Counted from the first letter of the stretch, positions 27,083 to 37,092 are shown. The stretch is DNA of 64,000 nt from Pseudomonas saxonica (GCF_007858365.1 NZ_VFIO01000002.1:124001-188000); one strand, 5' to 3'. Numbers and translations: made by a program. Notes: generated by a model not told the origin, from the letters alone.

Positions 27083-27997
27083 TCACACCTTCGCCACAAG
27101 AGGACGACCCAGCAGGCCTTGGGGACGGAAAATCAGAATCAGCACCAGCAGTGAGAAACTGAACACGTCTTTGTAGTCAGAGTTGACCAGGCCGGCAAAC
27201 AGCGACTCGGACACCCCCAGAATGATGCCGCCTAACATGGCGCCGGGCAGAGAACCGATGCCGCCCAGTACCGCGGCGGTGAAGGCTTTGATACCGATGA
27301 TAAAACCCGCATAAAAATCGAAGGTGCCATAGTTCATGGTAATCAGCACACCGGCCAATGCCGCCATGGCAGCACCGATCACGAACACGTAGGAAATCAC
27401 CCGGTCCGTGTTGATCCCGAGAATGGAGGCCATTTTGCGGTCTTGCTGCGTGGCGCGGCACATGCGGCCCAGCTTGGTGTTCTTAATGATGTAGGTCAGC
27501 AACCCCATGCCGACGAAGGCTGCAACCAGAATGAAGACTTTGGTGTAGGTCAGTTGCACAAAACCCGTACCAATATCGACGCGCCATGCGCCGCTGAGCA
27601 AGGTCGGAACGCCTTGCTGGCGTGAGCCTTGGGCAATTTGTACGTAGTTTTGCAAGATCAACGAAATACCGATGGCACTGATCAGCGGTGCCAGTCGGGT
27701 GGAGTTTCGCAGCGGTTTGTAGGCCACGCGCTCAATCACCCAGCCATATACGCCGGTGACCACAACCGTGAAAATCAAGGTGCCCAACATCAGCAGCGGG
27801 AAGGATTCGATACCGAAATATGCCAGCAGAGCCAGACTGATTGCCGCCAGATAAGCAGAAATCATGTACACCTCGCCATGGGCGAAGTTGATCATGCCAA
27901 TGATGCCGTAGACCATTGTGTAGCCGATGGCGATCAGGCCGTAGACAGACCCGAGGGTCAGACCGTTCAGCAGTTGCTGCAGGAAGATACCGTCCAT
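27083..27997 (-). CDS. braD: Branched-chain amino acid ABC permease (LivH/BraD)
   Basis: Inner-membrane permease of 304 residues with about eight hydrophobic segments. The N-terminal signature NGLTLGSVYGLIAIGYTMVY leads into GMINFAHGEVYM, both family hallmarks. The cytoplasmic coupling loop TKLGRMCRATQQDRKMASIL is intact. It follows braC after 169 bp that contain a strong hairpin, and it is nearly contiguous with braE. Confidence 0.97.
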   Translation of the reverse strand: MDGIFLQQLLNGLTLGSVYGLIAIGYTMVYGIIGMINFAHGEVYMISAYLAAISLALLAYFGIESFPLLMLGTLIFTVVVTGVYGWVIERVAYKPLRNSTRLAPLISAIGISLILQNYVQIAQGSRQQGVPTLLSGAWRVDIGTGFVQLTYTKVFILVAAFVGMGLLTYIIKNTKLGRMCRATQQDRKMASILGINTDRVISYVFVIGAAMAALAGVLITMNYGTFDFYAGFIIGIKAFTAAVLGGIGSLPGAMLGGIILGVSESLFAGLVNSDYKDVFSFSLLVLILIFRPQGLLGRPLVAKV

Positions 27998-28125
27998 AAC
28001 GCAATCTCACACAGGTGAGCCTTTGCGCAAACCCAGACCTGCCACACCGTCCGCAGACAGTGTTGGCAGGTTGGAACAAGCGCGACTCTTGGAAAAGATG
28101 ACAGGTGAGGCCGATGAACCCTGAG

Positions 28126-28153
28126 ACTGATCGGTAGCCAGGTACCGATCAGT
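28126..28153 (-). promoter_or_regulatory. Intercistronic hairpin between braC and braD
   Basis: ACTGATCGGTA pairs perfectly with TACCGATCAGT across a six-base loop. There is no T-run, so it is better read as an mRNA-stabilising or attenuating hairpin downstream of the binding-protein gene than as a full terminator. Such hairpins commonly let the binding protein be made in excess over the permease. Confidence 0.65.
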
Positions 28154-28166
28154 CGAGGGACTCATC

Positions 28167-29303
28167 TCACTTCTGTTTTTCCAACTGGTGATACTTGCCG
28201 TCTTTGTCCCACTGGTACACCACGTAGTCAGAGACTTTCAGGTCGCCTTTGCTGTCCCAGGCTTTTTCACCCATCACCGTTTTTACCGGGTTGGCTTTGA
28301 GCCATTTGGCAGCATCCTCGCCCTTGTTGGACTTGGCGCCATTGAAGGCGTCTGCCAATGCTTGAACCGACGCGTAGGCATACAGGGTGTAGCCTTCAGG
28401 CTCAGTGCCGGCTTTACGGAACGCATCCACCACTTCTTTACTCTCTGGCAGCTTGCGCGGGTCTGCACCGAAGGTCATGTACACACCGTCAACGTATTGA
28501 GGGCCGCCAGCGGTGGCTACCAATTCATCGGTTACCACACCATCATCGGACATGAACTTCACGTCTTTGAGGCCCGCTTCTCGCAGTTGACGCACCAACG
28601 GGCCAGCCTCCGGGTGAAGGCCCCCGAAGTACACGACATCAGCGTCTTTGGAGCGGATCTTGGTCACCAGAGCGCTGAAGTCTTTTTCGCCCCGGGTCAG
28701 GCCTTCTTCAAGAATGGGCTTCACGCCACGCTTGGTCAGTTGTGCACTGGTGGCATCGGCCAAGCCTTTGCCGTAGGTGTCCTTGTCATTGATCACGGCT
28801 ACTTTCTTGCCTTTGAGCACGTCGACGATGTAATCCCCGGCCACGACGCCCTGCTGATCATCGCGCCCACACATGCGGAACATGGCGTTCAAACCGCGCT
28901 CGGTAACTTGCGGGTTGGTTGAGCCCGGTGTAATTGCAATCACACCCGCCTCGTCATACACCTCGGATGCCGGGATAGTGTTCGACGAGCAGAAGTGGCC
29001 GACAACGCCAATCACCTTGTCCTGATCGACCAGACGGTTTGCCACCGCCACAGCTTGCTTTGGCTCACAGGCATCGTCGCCTGCGACCAGCACAATTTTT
29101 TCACCGTTAACCCCGCCCTTGGCGTTAATGGCATCTGCCGCCGCCTGCGCACCCTTCATGTACTGCTCACCAAATGCTGCGTTGGCGCCGGTCATGGGAC
29201 CTGCCACACCGATTTTCACATCAGCCTGAACAAACGAAGAAACGCCCAGCGCAGCAGCCACTGCGAGGGCTAGAAAACCTTTTTTGTAGAACATCTGCGA
29301 CAT
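28167..29303 (-). CDS. braC: Leu/Ile/Val/(Thr/Ala)-binding periplasmic protein BraC
   Basis: Periplasmic substrate-binding protein of 378 residues. The signal peptide is KKGFLALAVAAALGVSSFVQA. The mature part begins DVKIGVAGPMTGANAAFGEQ, typical of type I LivJ/LivK/BraC proteins. The first ligand-contact region VVGHFCSSNTIPASEVYDEA and the AITPGSTNP block are present, with the paired cysteines in DACEP and HFCSS. The ATG at 29303 has AGGAG about nine bases upstream; 46 extra in-frame codons upstream do not look like coding sequence. It is the first gene of the bra operon. Confidence 0.97.
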   Translation of the reverse strand: MSQMFYKKGFLALAVAAALGVSSFVQADVKIGVAGPMTGANAAFGEQYMKGAQAAADAINAKGGVNGEKIVLVAGDDACEPKQAVAVANRLVDQDKVIGVVGHFCSSNTIPASEVYDEAGVIAITPGSTNPQVTERGLNAMFRMCGRDDQQGVVAGDYIVDVLKGKKVAVINDKDTYGKGLADATSAQLTKRGVKPILEEGLTRGEKDFSALVTKIRSKDADVVYFGGLHPEAGPLVRQLREAGLKDVKFMSDDGVVTDELVATAGGPQYVDGVYMTFGADPRKLPESKEVVDAFRKAGTEPEGYTLYAYASVQALADAFNGAKSNKGEDAAKWLKANPVKTVMGEKAWDSKGDLKVSDYVVYQWDKDGKYHQLEKQK

Positions 29304-29643
29304 GAGGTGGTGCTCCTGAGGTTTTGTTAGATGGCACTTCGACTTCACGTAAAGCGCAGAGCAAGCCGCGTGCCATTGGTTTTTTATTCTCAAAAAAGCG
29401 TTTGTTTCAGGGGGGTGCAGGCGCCCTTGGTGCCCGTTCATCAGGCGTGCAACCGTCTAAACCGGGGAAGCTAAAACCACGCATTGATGATCGGTCAAAC
29501 CCGCCACATCACGGGTTTCACCCCATCCGGACTGCACTGTGCTGCGAGGTCGTAACCGGCGGCGTCACCGAACTGCACACTCTCGGTGCGACACTGCTAC
29601 AAGGCGCACCTTTTTAAGTGCGTGGTTAAACGAACAATCAGTC
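29304..29643. other. Gene-free region upstream of braC
   Basis: About 340 bp between the braC start and the amaA stop with no convincing gene on either strand. It must hold the braC promoter and leader and the end of amaA transcription. I see no clear sigma-54 site or strong terminator hairpin. Confidence 0.5.
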
Positions 29644-30927
29644 TCAAATCACAATCCGTAAACACTGACCCGCGTGATACAGCGAAAACCCGACTTCGTA
29701 CAAACAGCTGCGCAGGGCCGTGCCAGACAGTGGCCGCATGGGTGTGAAGGGAATCGGCAGCATGCTCGCATCGCCATGGCACAGATAGTCGGCAAAGGCT
29801 TTGCCGACCACACTGCCGGTGGTCACGCCGCGCCCGTTGTAACCGGTGACTGCCACTAAACCGGGCGCGGGCTCAAATAAACGCATCAGGTGATCAGGCG
29901 TGAACGCGATACAGCCCGTCCAGGTACATTCCCACTCCACGCCTTTCAAGTAAGGGAAATAGTGCTGCTGGACGCGGTCGGCCCAAGCTTTGAGAAAGCA
30001 CGTGGGTTTTTGATTGCCATTGCCCAGACTGCCCAGCAATAAACGCCCTTCGGCATCGCGGCGAATACTGCTGAGTACCTGACGGGTGTCCCAGGAACCT
30101 TGCCCACCCGGCAGAATGCGCTTGGCACAGTCATCGGTCAGTGGTTTTGAGGCGACCTGGTAGTAATACCCGGGGAAGAAATGACGCCGCAGATCGGTCC
30201 ATTCGCCTTCGGTGTAGGCATTGGAGGCCAATACCACCTGTTCGGCATTCACCGCACCGCGCGCGGTTTGAACAGACCAGCGCTGGCCCTGACGTTCCAG
30301 CCCGGTGACGGGGGAGTGATCGAACAGGCGGCCGCCCAGATCACTGGCGGCCTTGGCCAGCCCCGAGGTGTAGGCCATGGGATTGAGCGTACCGGCGCGA
30401 CGGTCCAGCAAGGCGGCGGCTATTTTCGGCGTGCCGGTGGCCGCTTCGCAGGCGGCCCCTGTGAGTAATTCAACGGGTGCGCCGCGACGTTTCCATTGCT
30501 GTTCCCGACAGCGCAAGTCTGCTTCACCCTTGGCATTGTGGGCCATGTGCAAGGTGCCTTCGCGTCGCAGCTGACAGTCGATGGCGTACTTGTCGATCAG
30601 GCTGAACACCAGCGCCGGAGCCGCGCCGAGCATGCGATTGAGCTGGCTGCCGACCGCCTCACCAAAGCCGGCTTCGATGTCATCGGGTGCGATCCACATC
30701 CCGGCGTTGACCAGTCCTACATTGCGTCCCGAACCGCCATGGCCGGTGCGATGGGCTTCGAGGACGCACACCGTCTTGCCTTGTTCGAGCAAATGAATGG
30801 CGGCTGACAGGCCGGTAATTCCGGCACCAATGACACAGACATCGACCTTGAGTTCGCCTTTGAAGGCGGTGGCTTGAGGTCGTTGTGGCGTGAGTGTTTC
30901 CCACAGACATTGTTCGCGTAAAGACAT
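29644..30927 (-). CDS. amaA: L-pipecolate oxidase-like FAD-dependent oxidoreductase (AmaA)
   Basis: Flavoenzyme of 427 residues of the DadA/GlpO type. The dinucleotide-binding motif is VCVIGAGITGLSAAIHLLEQ (residues ~30-49), and the flavin C-terminal block GYNGRGVTTGSVVGKAFADY is intact. Next to amaB and a LysR gene it matches the L-pipecolate oxidase of P. putida, which oxidises L-pipecolate to piperideine-6-carboxylate in D-lysine catabolism. The assignment rests on family plus context; gamma-glutamylputrescine oxidases (PuuB) are close relatives. The ATG at 30927 has GGAGC seven bases upstream. It is separated from amaB by repeat copy D. Confidence 0.85.
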   Translation of the reverse strand: MSLREQCLWETLTPQRPQATAFKGELKVDVCVIGAGITGLSAAIHLLEQGKTVCVLEAHRTGHGGSGRNVGLVNAGMWIAPDDIEAGFGEAVGSQLNRMLGAAPALVFSLIDKYAIDCQLRREGTLHMAHNAKGEADLRCREQQWKRRGAPVELLTGAACEAATGTPKIAAALLDRRAGTLNPMAYTSGLAKAASDLGGRLFDHSPVTGLERQGQRWSVQTARGAVNAEQVVLASNAYTEGEWTDLRRHFFPGYYYQVASKPLTDDCAKRILPGGQGSWDTRQVLSSIRRDAEGRLLLGSLGNGNQKPTCFLKAWADRVQQHYFPYLKGVEWECTWTGCIAFTPDHLMRLFEPAPGLVAVTGYNGRGVTTGSVVGKAFADYLCHGDASMLPIPFTPMRPLSGTALRSCLYEVGFSLYHAGQCLRIVI

Positions 30928-30968
30928 TGCCAAGCTCCAGAAATGAAACCCAACCACGAGATCAAAAG

Positions 30969-31126
30969 CCCCTCACCCTAACCCTCTCCCAGAGGGAGAG
31001 GGGACTGACCGTGGGCGTCCGCAAATCAGCCCTGTATCCCCGAAGGCGGGGGGAGCTGACCGCACGCGGCCTCAAAAACACCGCAAATTAGCCCCCTCTC
31101 CCTCCGGGAGAGGGTTGGGGTGAGGG
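30969..31126 (+). repeat. Hairpin-rich intergenic repeat, copy D (degenerate core)
   Basis: Starts CCCCTCACCCTAACCCTCTC and ends GAGAGGGTTGGGGTGAGGG. The ends are good, but the AATCTGCTTTTGCC core is reduced to GCAAATTAGCCCC and the middle is rearranged. It lies between amaB and amaA, which run in the same (minus) direction, unlike the other copies. Confidence 0.8.
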
Positions 31127-31138
31127 CAAGGCATCACC

Positions 31139-32629
31139 TCAATCGAACGTAATCCCCTGCGCCAGCGGCAGTTCAAGCGAGTAATTGACGGTATTGGTCT
31201 GACGCCGCATATACCCGCGCCACGCATCCGACCCAGATTCGCGACCGCCTCCCGTTTCTTTTTCGCCCCCAAACGCACCGCCAATTTCAGCACCGCTCGG
31301 CCCAATGTTGACGTTGGCAATCCCGCAGTCACTGCCCGTAGCCGACATAAATTGCTCGGCCTCACGCACATCGGTGGTGAAGATGCACGACGACAAGCCC
31401 TGCGGCACGGCGTTATTCAGACGCACCGCCTCGGAAAAATCGCTGTAGCCGACAACATACAAAATGGGCGCAAATGTCTCGCTGCACACCACTTCGCTCT
31501 GCTCCGGCATTTCCACTATCGCCGGGGCCACGTAGTAAGCATTCGGGTACTGGTCAGCCAGCTGGCGCTCACCGCCAAATACACGCCCGCCTTCGCTCAA
31601 CGCTTGTTCCAACGCATCGCGCATGTTTTCAAAGCTGCTCTTGTCGATCAGCGGCCCCACCAGATTGCCTTCCAGCGGATGACCAATACGGATTTTGGAA
31701 TACGCAGCCTTGAGCCGGGTGACGATTTCTTCTTTGACCGACTCATGGGCGATCAAACGGCGCAAGCTGGTGCAGCGTTGACCCGCCGTGCCCACGGCGC
31801 TGAACAGAATGGCGCGTACAGCCATATCCAGATCGGCACTCGGCGCCAGAATCATCGCGTTGTTGCCACCCAACTCCAGAATGCTGCGAGCAAAACGGGC
31901 AGCGATTTTGGGTGCTACTTCGCGCCCCATCCGAGTGCTGCCCGTCGCACTGATCAGGGCTACACGCGGGTCATCGACCAAGGCTTCACCGGCGTCGCGA
32001 CCGCCAATAATCACTTGGCTCAAGTACGCAGGCGCACCTTCGAAGGTGTTTAACACACGATCAAACAACGCCTGACAGGCCAGCGCGGTCAGCGGAGTCT
32101 TCTCGGACGGTTTCCAGACCACGGCGTTGCCGCACACCAGCGCCAGGGTGGTGTTCCACGCCCAGACCGCCACCGGAAAGTTAAACGCGCTGATCACCCC
32201 GACCACGCCCAGCGGGTGCCAGGTTTCACGCATATGGTGGCCCGGGCGCTCCGAAGCGATGGTCAACCCATAAAGCTGGCGCGACAGGCCGACCGCGAAG
32301 TCGCAGATGTCGATCATTTCCTGCACTTCACCCAGCCCCTCCTGAGTGATTTTGCCCGCCTCCCACGACACCAGCTCGCCGAGGTCGGCCTTGTATTCAC
32401 GCAGCAAATCACCAAACTGACGCACCAGCTCGCCACGGCGCGGGGCCGGCACCTTGCGCCACAGATCAAAGGCATGCTCGGCACGGGTAACATGCTGCTC
32501 GGCTTCGGCCGCACCCTCCCACTGCACGACGCCGATCTGGCTGCCATCGATGGGCGAATGCACGGGTTGTTTGCCCTGTTGGTACAACGCGGGGTTGACT
32601 CCTAAACGATCCAGCAATGCGGCAACCAT
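31139..32629 (-). CDS. amaB: Piperideine-6-carboxylate/aminoadipate semialdehyde dehydrogenase (AmaB)
   Basis: NAD(P)-dependent aldehyde dehydrogenase of 496 residues, ALDH7 type. It oxidises aminoadipate semialdehyde (piperideine-6-carboxylate) to 2-aminoadipate. The cofactor region has VVWKPSEKTPLTALA. The catalytic glutamate lies in ARSILELGGNNAMIL and the catalytic cysteine in GTAGQRCTSLRRLIAHE. The C-terminal GGEKETGGGRESGSDAWRGY is characteristic of ALDH7/AMO1 enzymes. AGGAG precedes the ATG. Divergent from the LysR gene, it supplies the step after AmaA. Confidence 0.92.
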   Translation of the reverse strand: MVAALLDRLGVNPALYQQGKQPVHSPIDGSQIGVVQWEGAAEAEQHVTRAEHAFDLWRKVPAPRRGELVRQFGDLLREYKADLGELVSWEAGKITQEGLGEVQEMIDICDFAVGLSRQLYGLTIASERPGHHMRETWHPLGVVGVISAFNFPVAVWAWNTTLALVCGNAVVWKPSEKTPLTALACQALFDRVLNTFEGAPAYLSQVIIGGRDAGEALVDDPRVALISATGSTRMGREVAPKIAARFARSILELGGNNAMILAPSADLDMAVRAILFSAVGTAGQRCTSLRRLIAHESVKEEIVTRLKAAYSKIRIGHPLEGNLVGPLIDKSSFENMRDALEQALSEGGRVFGGERQLADQYPNAYYVAPAIVEMPEQSEVVCSETFAPILYVVGYSDFSEAVRLNNAVPQGLSSCIFTTDVREAEQFMSATGSDCGIANVNIGPSGAEIGGAFGGEKETGGGRESGSDAWRGYMRRQTNTVNYSLELPLAQGITFD

Positions 32630-32769
32630 GGGTCACTCCTCAACTCAATAAACGGAAACTCTGGCCATTAGTTGTAGCTGGCTCACATCGCCGCAACAAA
32701 CGACCTTTAAGCGAGATATCATTCCGAAAATTCATGCTGCGCTAGTCATCTACCCAAAAGGGCCGCCCG
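32630..32769. promoter_or_regulatory. Divergent promoter region amaB / lysR-type gene
   Basis: The 140 bp between the two divergent start codons must hold both promoters and, by the usual LysR arrangement, the regulator's binding site. I cannot name the exact operator. Confidence 0.5.
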
Positions 32770-33672
32770 ATGCTCAATAAACGTTATCTGCCGTCGATCG
32801 CCGCTTTGCAGTGCTTCGAAGCCGTGACCCGTCACTTGAGCTTTACCCGCGCAGCAGAAGAGCTGAACCTCACGCAAAGTGCAGTCAGCAAACAAGTGGC
32901 CCAGTTGGAAGATCTGCTACAGCACCTGCTGTTCCGCCGGGTAAGGCGGCGTTTACAACTGACCCCTGCTGGCGAGCTGTATCTGGTAGAAGTCCGAAAA
33001 ATCCTGACCCAAGTCGAAATGTCGACCCATACGCTGCGCTCCTATGGCGGCGAAACTGAGGTATTGCGGGTAGCCACACCCTCAACCTTCGGCGCCCGAT
33101 GGCTGGTACCCCGGTTAAAAGGCTGGCGGTTACGTCATCCACACATTCATCTGGACCTGTGCAATGAGGCTGTAGCCGAGGAGTTGTTGCAGGGCGGCTG
33201 CGACCTGGCCTTTTACTTTGGTCAGTGCGCACGACCGGGCAGTGAATGCCTGAAACTGTTTGGCGAAGAAATGGTGGCGGTCTGCGCGCCCGGTAACCTG
33301 CCCGCCTCGCCGTTCACTGATCCCACGCAATTGACCGATCTGGTACTGCTGCAAAATGCTTCACGCCCTCAAGCCTGGCATGAATGGTTTGAAAACCAGG
33401 GCTATCACACTGACCACAGCTACCATGGCCCGCGCTTCGATACGTTTTATATGAGCACCCGGGCCGCTCAAGTCGGCTGTGGAGTCGCCCTGCTGCCGCG
33501 ATTTCTGATCGAAGAAGAATTAAACGACGGCAAACTGGTGATTGCCTGGCCACACACGCAGCCCAGTCAGGACGCGTATTACCTGACTTACCCTGAGCAT
33601 TCAGCATGTGTGCCTAAGGTCAGAGCCTTTGTCAGCTGGATGATGGAGCAGCTGGATGATGCACCGGGTTGA
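32770..33672 (+). CDS. LysR-family regulator, probably of amaB-amaA
   Basis: Transcription regulator of 300 residues, GcvA-like. The winged helix-turn-helix is LSFTRAAEELNLTQSAVSKQ (residues ~23-42). The effector domain from ~90 includes VATPSTFGARWLVPRLKGW and GVALLPRFLIEEEL. Divergent orientation from amaB suggests that it controls the pipecolate/lysine genes in response to a pathway intermediate. That is the usual LysR layout and remains an inference. Confidence 0.9.
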   Translation: MLNKRYLPSIAALQCFEAVTRHLSFTRAAEELNLTQSAVSKQVAQLEDLLQHLLFRRVRRRLQLTPAGELYLVEVRKILTQVEMSTHTLRSYGGETEVLRVATPSTFGARWLVPRLKGWRLRHPHIHLDLCNEAVAEELLQGGCDLAFYFGQCARPGSECLKLFGEEMVAVCAPGNLPASPFTDPTQLTDLVLLQNASRPQAWHEWFENQGYHTDHSYHGPRFDTFYMSTRAAQVGCGVALLPRFLIEEELNDGKLVIAWPHTQPSQDAYYLTYPEHSACVPKVRAFVSWMMEQLDDAPG

Positions 33673-33777
33673 AAAAACCGCTGGCAATACTGCCTGCGGA
33701 TATGCGCCACTAGCACCATTCATTGAAAAAGCTGAACGTCGTGGCAATCAGGCACGGCCAGCATGGAGATTGCCGTT

Positions 33778-34992
33778 ATGAGCGAGAGTGTATTTGCCGA
33801 TCGCATCGTGCAGAACCTGCTCGACACCGACTTCTACAAATTGACCATGATGCAGGCGGTGCTGCACAACTACCCCAACGTCGAAGTCGAATGGGAATTC
33901 CGCTGCCGCAACAGTGAGGATTTGCGCCCGTACCTGAATGAGATTCGCCATCAGATTGATCGTCTGGGTGAGTTGAGCATGACCCAGGACCAGCTCGGTT
34001 TCCTGGAGCGTATTACCTTTATGAAGCCGGATTTCATTCGGTTTCTCGGGCTGTTTCGCTTCAACCTGCGCTACGTGCACACCGGCATCGAGAACGGCGA
34101 GCTGTTTATCCGCCTGCGCGGCCCGTGGCTGCACGTCATCTTGTTTGAAGTGCCGTTACTGGCGATTGTCAGCGAAGTGCGCAACCGCTCACGTTATGCC
34201 GACACCGTGCTGTCTCAGGCGCGCGAGCAGTTGTACCGCAAGTTCGACTGGCTTCAGGCAAATGCCAGCGCTGAAGAATTGTCTGAACTTCAAGTCGCCG
34301 ATTTCGGAACGCGCCGTCGATTTTCGTACCGCGTACAAGAAGAAGTGGTCAGCGTGCTCAAGCACGATTTCCCCGGACGCTTCGTCGGCACCAGCAACGT
34401 TCACCTGTCCCGCGAGCTGGACATGAAACCGCTGGGCACTATGGCCCACGAATGGATCATGGCTCATCAGCAACTCGGCCCCCGGCTGATCGACAGCCAG
34501 AGCGCCGCGCTGGATTGCTGGGTACGGGAGTATCGCGGCCTGCTGGGGATTGCCCTGACCGACTGCATCACCACTGACGCCTTCCTGAAGGACTTTGACC
34601 TGTACTTTGCCAAGCTGTTTGACGGCTTGCGCCATGACTCGGGCGATCCTGTGGTCTGGGCCGAAAAATGCATCGCCCATTATCACAAGCTCGGCATTGA
34701 CCCGATGAGCAAGACGCTGGTGTTCTCCGACAGTTTGACCTTGCCCCGTTCGCTGGAGATCTTCCGGGCGTTGCGCGGCAGAATCAACGTCAGCTTCGGC
34801 ATTGGCACCAATCTGACCTGCGACATTCCGGGTGTGGAGCCGATGAGCATCGTGCTTAAAATGACGGGTTGCAATGGCTCGCCGGTTGCGAAGATTTCTG
34901 ATGAGCCGGGCAAGACTCATTGCTCCGACCCTAATTTCGCCGCCTACTTGCGACACGTTTTCCAAGTTCCCGAACAGTCCCCCAAGGAGTGA
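33778..34992 (+). CDS. pncB: Nicotinate phosphoribosyltransferase
   Basis: Cytoplasmic enzyme of 404 residues that converts nicotinate, PRPP and ATP to nicotinate mononucleotide in NAD salvage. The N-terminal [19 protein letters not shown] binds nicotinate. The [20 protein letters not shown] block and the [11 protein letters not shown] phosphate region are diagnostic, and the autophosphorylated histidine lies in GTMAHEW. The ATG at 33778 follows GGAG eight bases upstream. nadE follows after three bases, so the pair carries out consecutive steps. Confidence 0.96.
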   Translation: MSESVFADRIVQNLLDTDFYKLTMMQAVLHNYPNVEVEWEFRCRNSEDLRPYLNEIRHQIDRLGELSMTQDQLGFLERITFMKPDFIRFLGLFRFNLRYVHTGIENGELFIRLRGPWLHVILFEVPLLAIVSEVRNRSRYADTVLSQAREQLYRKFDWLQANASAEELSELQVADFGTRRRFSYRVQEEVVSVLKHDFPGRFVGTSNVHLSRELDMKPLGTMAHEWIMAHQQLGPRLIDSQSAALDCWVREYRGLLGIALTDCITTDAFLKDFDLYFAKLFDGLRHDSGDPVVWAEKCIAHYHKLGIDPMSKTLVFSDSLTLPRSLEIFRALRGRINVSFGIGTNLTCDIPGVEPMSIVLKMTGCNGSPVAKISDEPGKTHCSDPNFAAYLRHVFQVPEQSPKE

Positions 34993-34995
34993 ATC

Positions 34996-35823
34996 ATGCA
35001 GGCCGTACAGCGTCAGATTGCTGAAGACCTCAAGGTCCAGCCGCCGTTTAAAAACCAGGACGCGCTGGAGGCTGAAGTCGCCCGCCGTATCACCTTTATT
35101 CAGTGCTGCCTGGTCAATTCCGGGCTCAAGACGCTGGTGCTGGGCATCAGCGGCGGGGTCGATTCGCTGACCGCAGGGTTGATGGCCCAGAAAGCCGTCA
35201 AGCAACTGCGTGAACAGTCAGGCGATCAGGCCTATCGTTTTATTGCCGTGCGCCTGCCCTATGGCGTGCAGCAGGATGAAGCTGATGCGACCGCTTGCGT
35301 CAATTTCATCAACCCTGATGAGCGCCAAACGGTGAATATCGGCCCGGCCGTCAAGGCACTGTCTGCAGAAGTCACCGCGTTTGAAGGCAAGTCACCTGCC
35401 ACCGTGGATTTTGTACTGGGCAATACCAAGGCGCGGATGCGCATGGTGGCGCAATACACGATTGCGGGCGCAACGGGCGGTCTGGTGATTGGCACAGACC
35501 ACGCGGCCGAGGCGGTGATGGGCTTCTTTACCAAGTTTGGCGACGGCTCTTGCGACCTCGCGCCGTTGAGCGGGCTGGTGAAGAACCAAGTGCGCTCGAT
35601 TGCACGCTTTTTCAAAGCTCCTGAGTACCTGGTCGAGAAAGTCCCGACAGCGGATCTTGAGGACTTGGCGCCGGGCAAGCCTGACGAGGCGTCTCACGGT
35701 GTGACCTATGCCGAGATTGATGCTTTCTTGCATGGCGAGCCGGTGAGCGAAGAAGTCTTCAACATCATCTGCAAGACGTACGAAAAAACTCAGCACAAAC
35801 GTGAGATGCCGTTCGCGCCTTAA
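34996..35823 (+). CDS. nadE: Ammonia-dependent NAD+ synthetase
   Basis: Enzyme of 275 residues that amidates nicotinate adenine dinucleotide to NAD+ using ammonia. The ATP-pyrophosphatase P-loop is [16 protein letters not shown] (~47-62). [13 protein letters not shown] and [19 protein letters not shown] are the substrate-binding blocks, and [15 protein letters not shown] is the C-terminal landmark. It lacks a glutaminase domain, hence ammonia-dependent. AAGGAG precedes the ATG; it is cotranscribed with pncB. Confidence 0.96.
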   Translation: MQAVQRQIAEDLKVQPPFKNQDALEAEVARRITFIQCCLVNSGLKTLVLGISGGVDSLTAGLMAQKAVKQLREQSGDQAYRFIAVRLPYGVQQDEADATACVNFINPDERQTVNIGPAVKALSAEVTAFEGKSPATVDFVLGNTKARMRMVAQYTIAGATGGLVIGTDHAAEAVMGFFTKFGDGSCDLAPLSGLVKNQVRSIARFFKAPEYLVEKVPTADLEDLAPGKPDEASHGVTYAEIDAFLHGEPVSEEVFNIICKTYEKTQHKREMPFAP

Positions 35824-35841
35824 GCCTGCGTACATCGTTTG

Positions 35842-35949
35842 CCCTCACCCCAACCCTCTCCCGGAAGGAGAGGGAGCTGATGGGTGGTGTTGCGTAGATT
35901 TGCTTTTGATTGAGTCCCCTCTCCCTCCGGGAGAGGCTAGGGTGAGGGG
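35842..35949 (+). repeat. Hairpin-rich intergenic repeat, copy E
   Basis: Single-core copy: CCCTCACCCCAACCCTCTCC...GATTTGCTTTTGATTGAG...GAGAGGCTAGGGTGAGGGG. It sits just past the nadE stop, before a gene in the same direction. Confidence 0.85.
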
Positions 35950-36059
35950 CTCTTCGTCCAGCCCGAAAAAACGGAATGACCCCCACGCTTTTTTTCGCTT
36001 GTCGCCCCCGCCTCCAAACGCTTTGATAGACGCCTGTCCCGTCACCAGAGCCCTGCCCC

Positions 36060-37082
36060 ATGCCTGCCTTTGATGGTTTGTTCACCCTCGTCGAATCTGA
36101 ACTTGGCCAACCCGCGGCCCACTGGCTGCGCGCCCATGTCGAGGTTCCCCAAGCCTTGCAGCGCTTCAACTGGAGCACCCAGGCCGTGCATCGGGCCTGG
36201 CTGGCCGAAGCCCTGAACCTGTGTTTACTGCACAAACTGGTAAATGCCGTGCCCAACGGTCTGCGCTACGTCGAGGAACAAGCGCAACAAGGTCGCAAAA
36301 TCGTATTCGACCACGGCGCTATTCGTACCGTGGACTGGCCACTCAACGGCCAGCTACCCCGTGGCCGTCAGGCATTTTCCCGATTGCTGGAGCCGCTAGG
36401 CTTTACCGATGTACGCACTTACCCACTGACCAAACTGAATATGACTGGCTGGGGCTACCGGCACATGGATCTGCCCGAAGACATCGCGCAATTTTTTGTC
36501 TCGGAACTCCATCCAGGACGTTTCAGCGAGGCATTTCAACAAGCCGTTAGCCGCGTGGTCGCGTCCAGCCTTGACCCCCTGCACGATGAACACCAGCACA
36601 TCCTTGAGCGCCTGCAACTCACCCGCCATTGCAGCCTGCAAGAAGCCACCACCTTGTTACCCGCGCTCTACCGGGCGTTCGGGCGTCAACATGGCATCGT
36701 TTTGGAAGCCGACTATCAATGCCTGCTCAGCGAAAGTGCTGAAATGGCCTGGATTGCCACCGAAGGCAACAGCTTCAACCACCTCACTGACCGCGTGTCA
36801 GATCTTCAAGCCTGCGTCGCCCAACAACGCGAATTGCAGCGCCCGATGAAAGACAGCATCGAGGTGTCTGCGTCAGGACGGGTCATGCAAACGGCTTATC
36901 ATGCCTGCACCGTTACCCGCGGCCTGATCGATGCTGGCGGGCAGCTTCGCGAACACTCAGTGCCCGGCTCGTTTGTCGAGTTCATCCAACGCAAGGTCGA
37001 CCCGGAAACGGGGCATATCGACTTGAATTTTGACAGCAGCAATGCGCAAGGCATTTTCAAAATGACCGACTCAAAAGTCTGA
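36060..37082 (+). CDS. DUF1338 / 2-oxoadipate dioxygenase-decarboxylase family protein
   Basis: Protein of 340 residues of the DUF1338 family, whose studied member HglS turns 2-oxoadipate into 2-hydroxyglutarate with Fe(II) and O2 in lysine catabolism. Probable metal ligands are His85 (FDHGAIRTVDW), His241 (GNSFNHLTDRV) and Glu307 (GSFVEFIQRK). The first two are spaced as I recall for HglS (His70, His226). HglS itself is longer (about 460 residues), so this is a shorter relative and its substrate may differ. Its position four genes from amaA-amaB fits a shared lysine route, but pncB-nadE intervenes. The Shine-Dalgarno is weak. Confidence 0.8.
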   Translation: MPAFDGLFTLVESELGQPAAHWLRAHVEVPQALQRFNWSTQAVHRAWLAEALNLCLLHKLVNAVPNGLRYVEEQAQQGRKIVFDHGAIRTVDWPLNGQLPRGRQAFSRLLEPLGFTDVRTYPLTKLNMTGWGYRHMDLPEDIAQFFVSELHPGRFSEAFQQAVSRVVASSLDPLHDEHQHILERLQLTRHCSLQEATTLLPALYRAFGRQHGIVLEADYQCLLSESAEMAWIATEGNSFNHLTDRVSDLQACVAQQRELQRPMKDSIEVSASGRVMQTAYHACTVTRGLIDAGGQLREHSVPGSFVEFIQRKVDPETGHIDLNFDSSNAQGIFKMTDSKV

Positions 37083-37092
37083 CCCGTAATGC

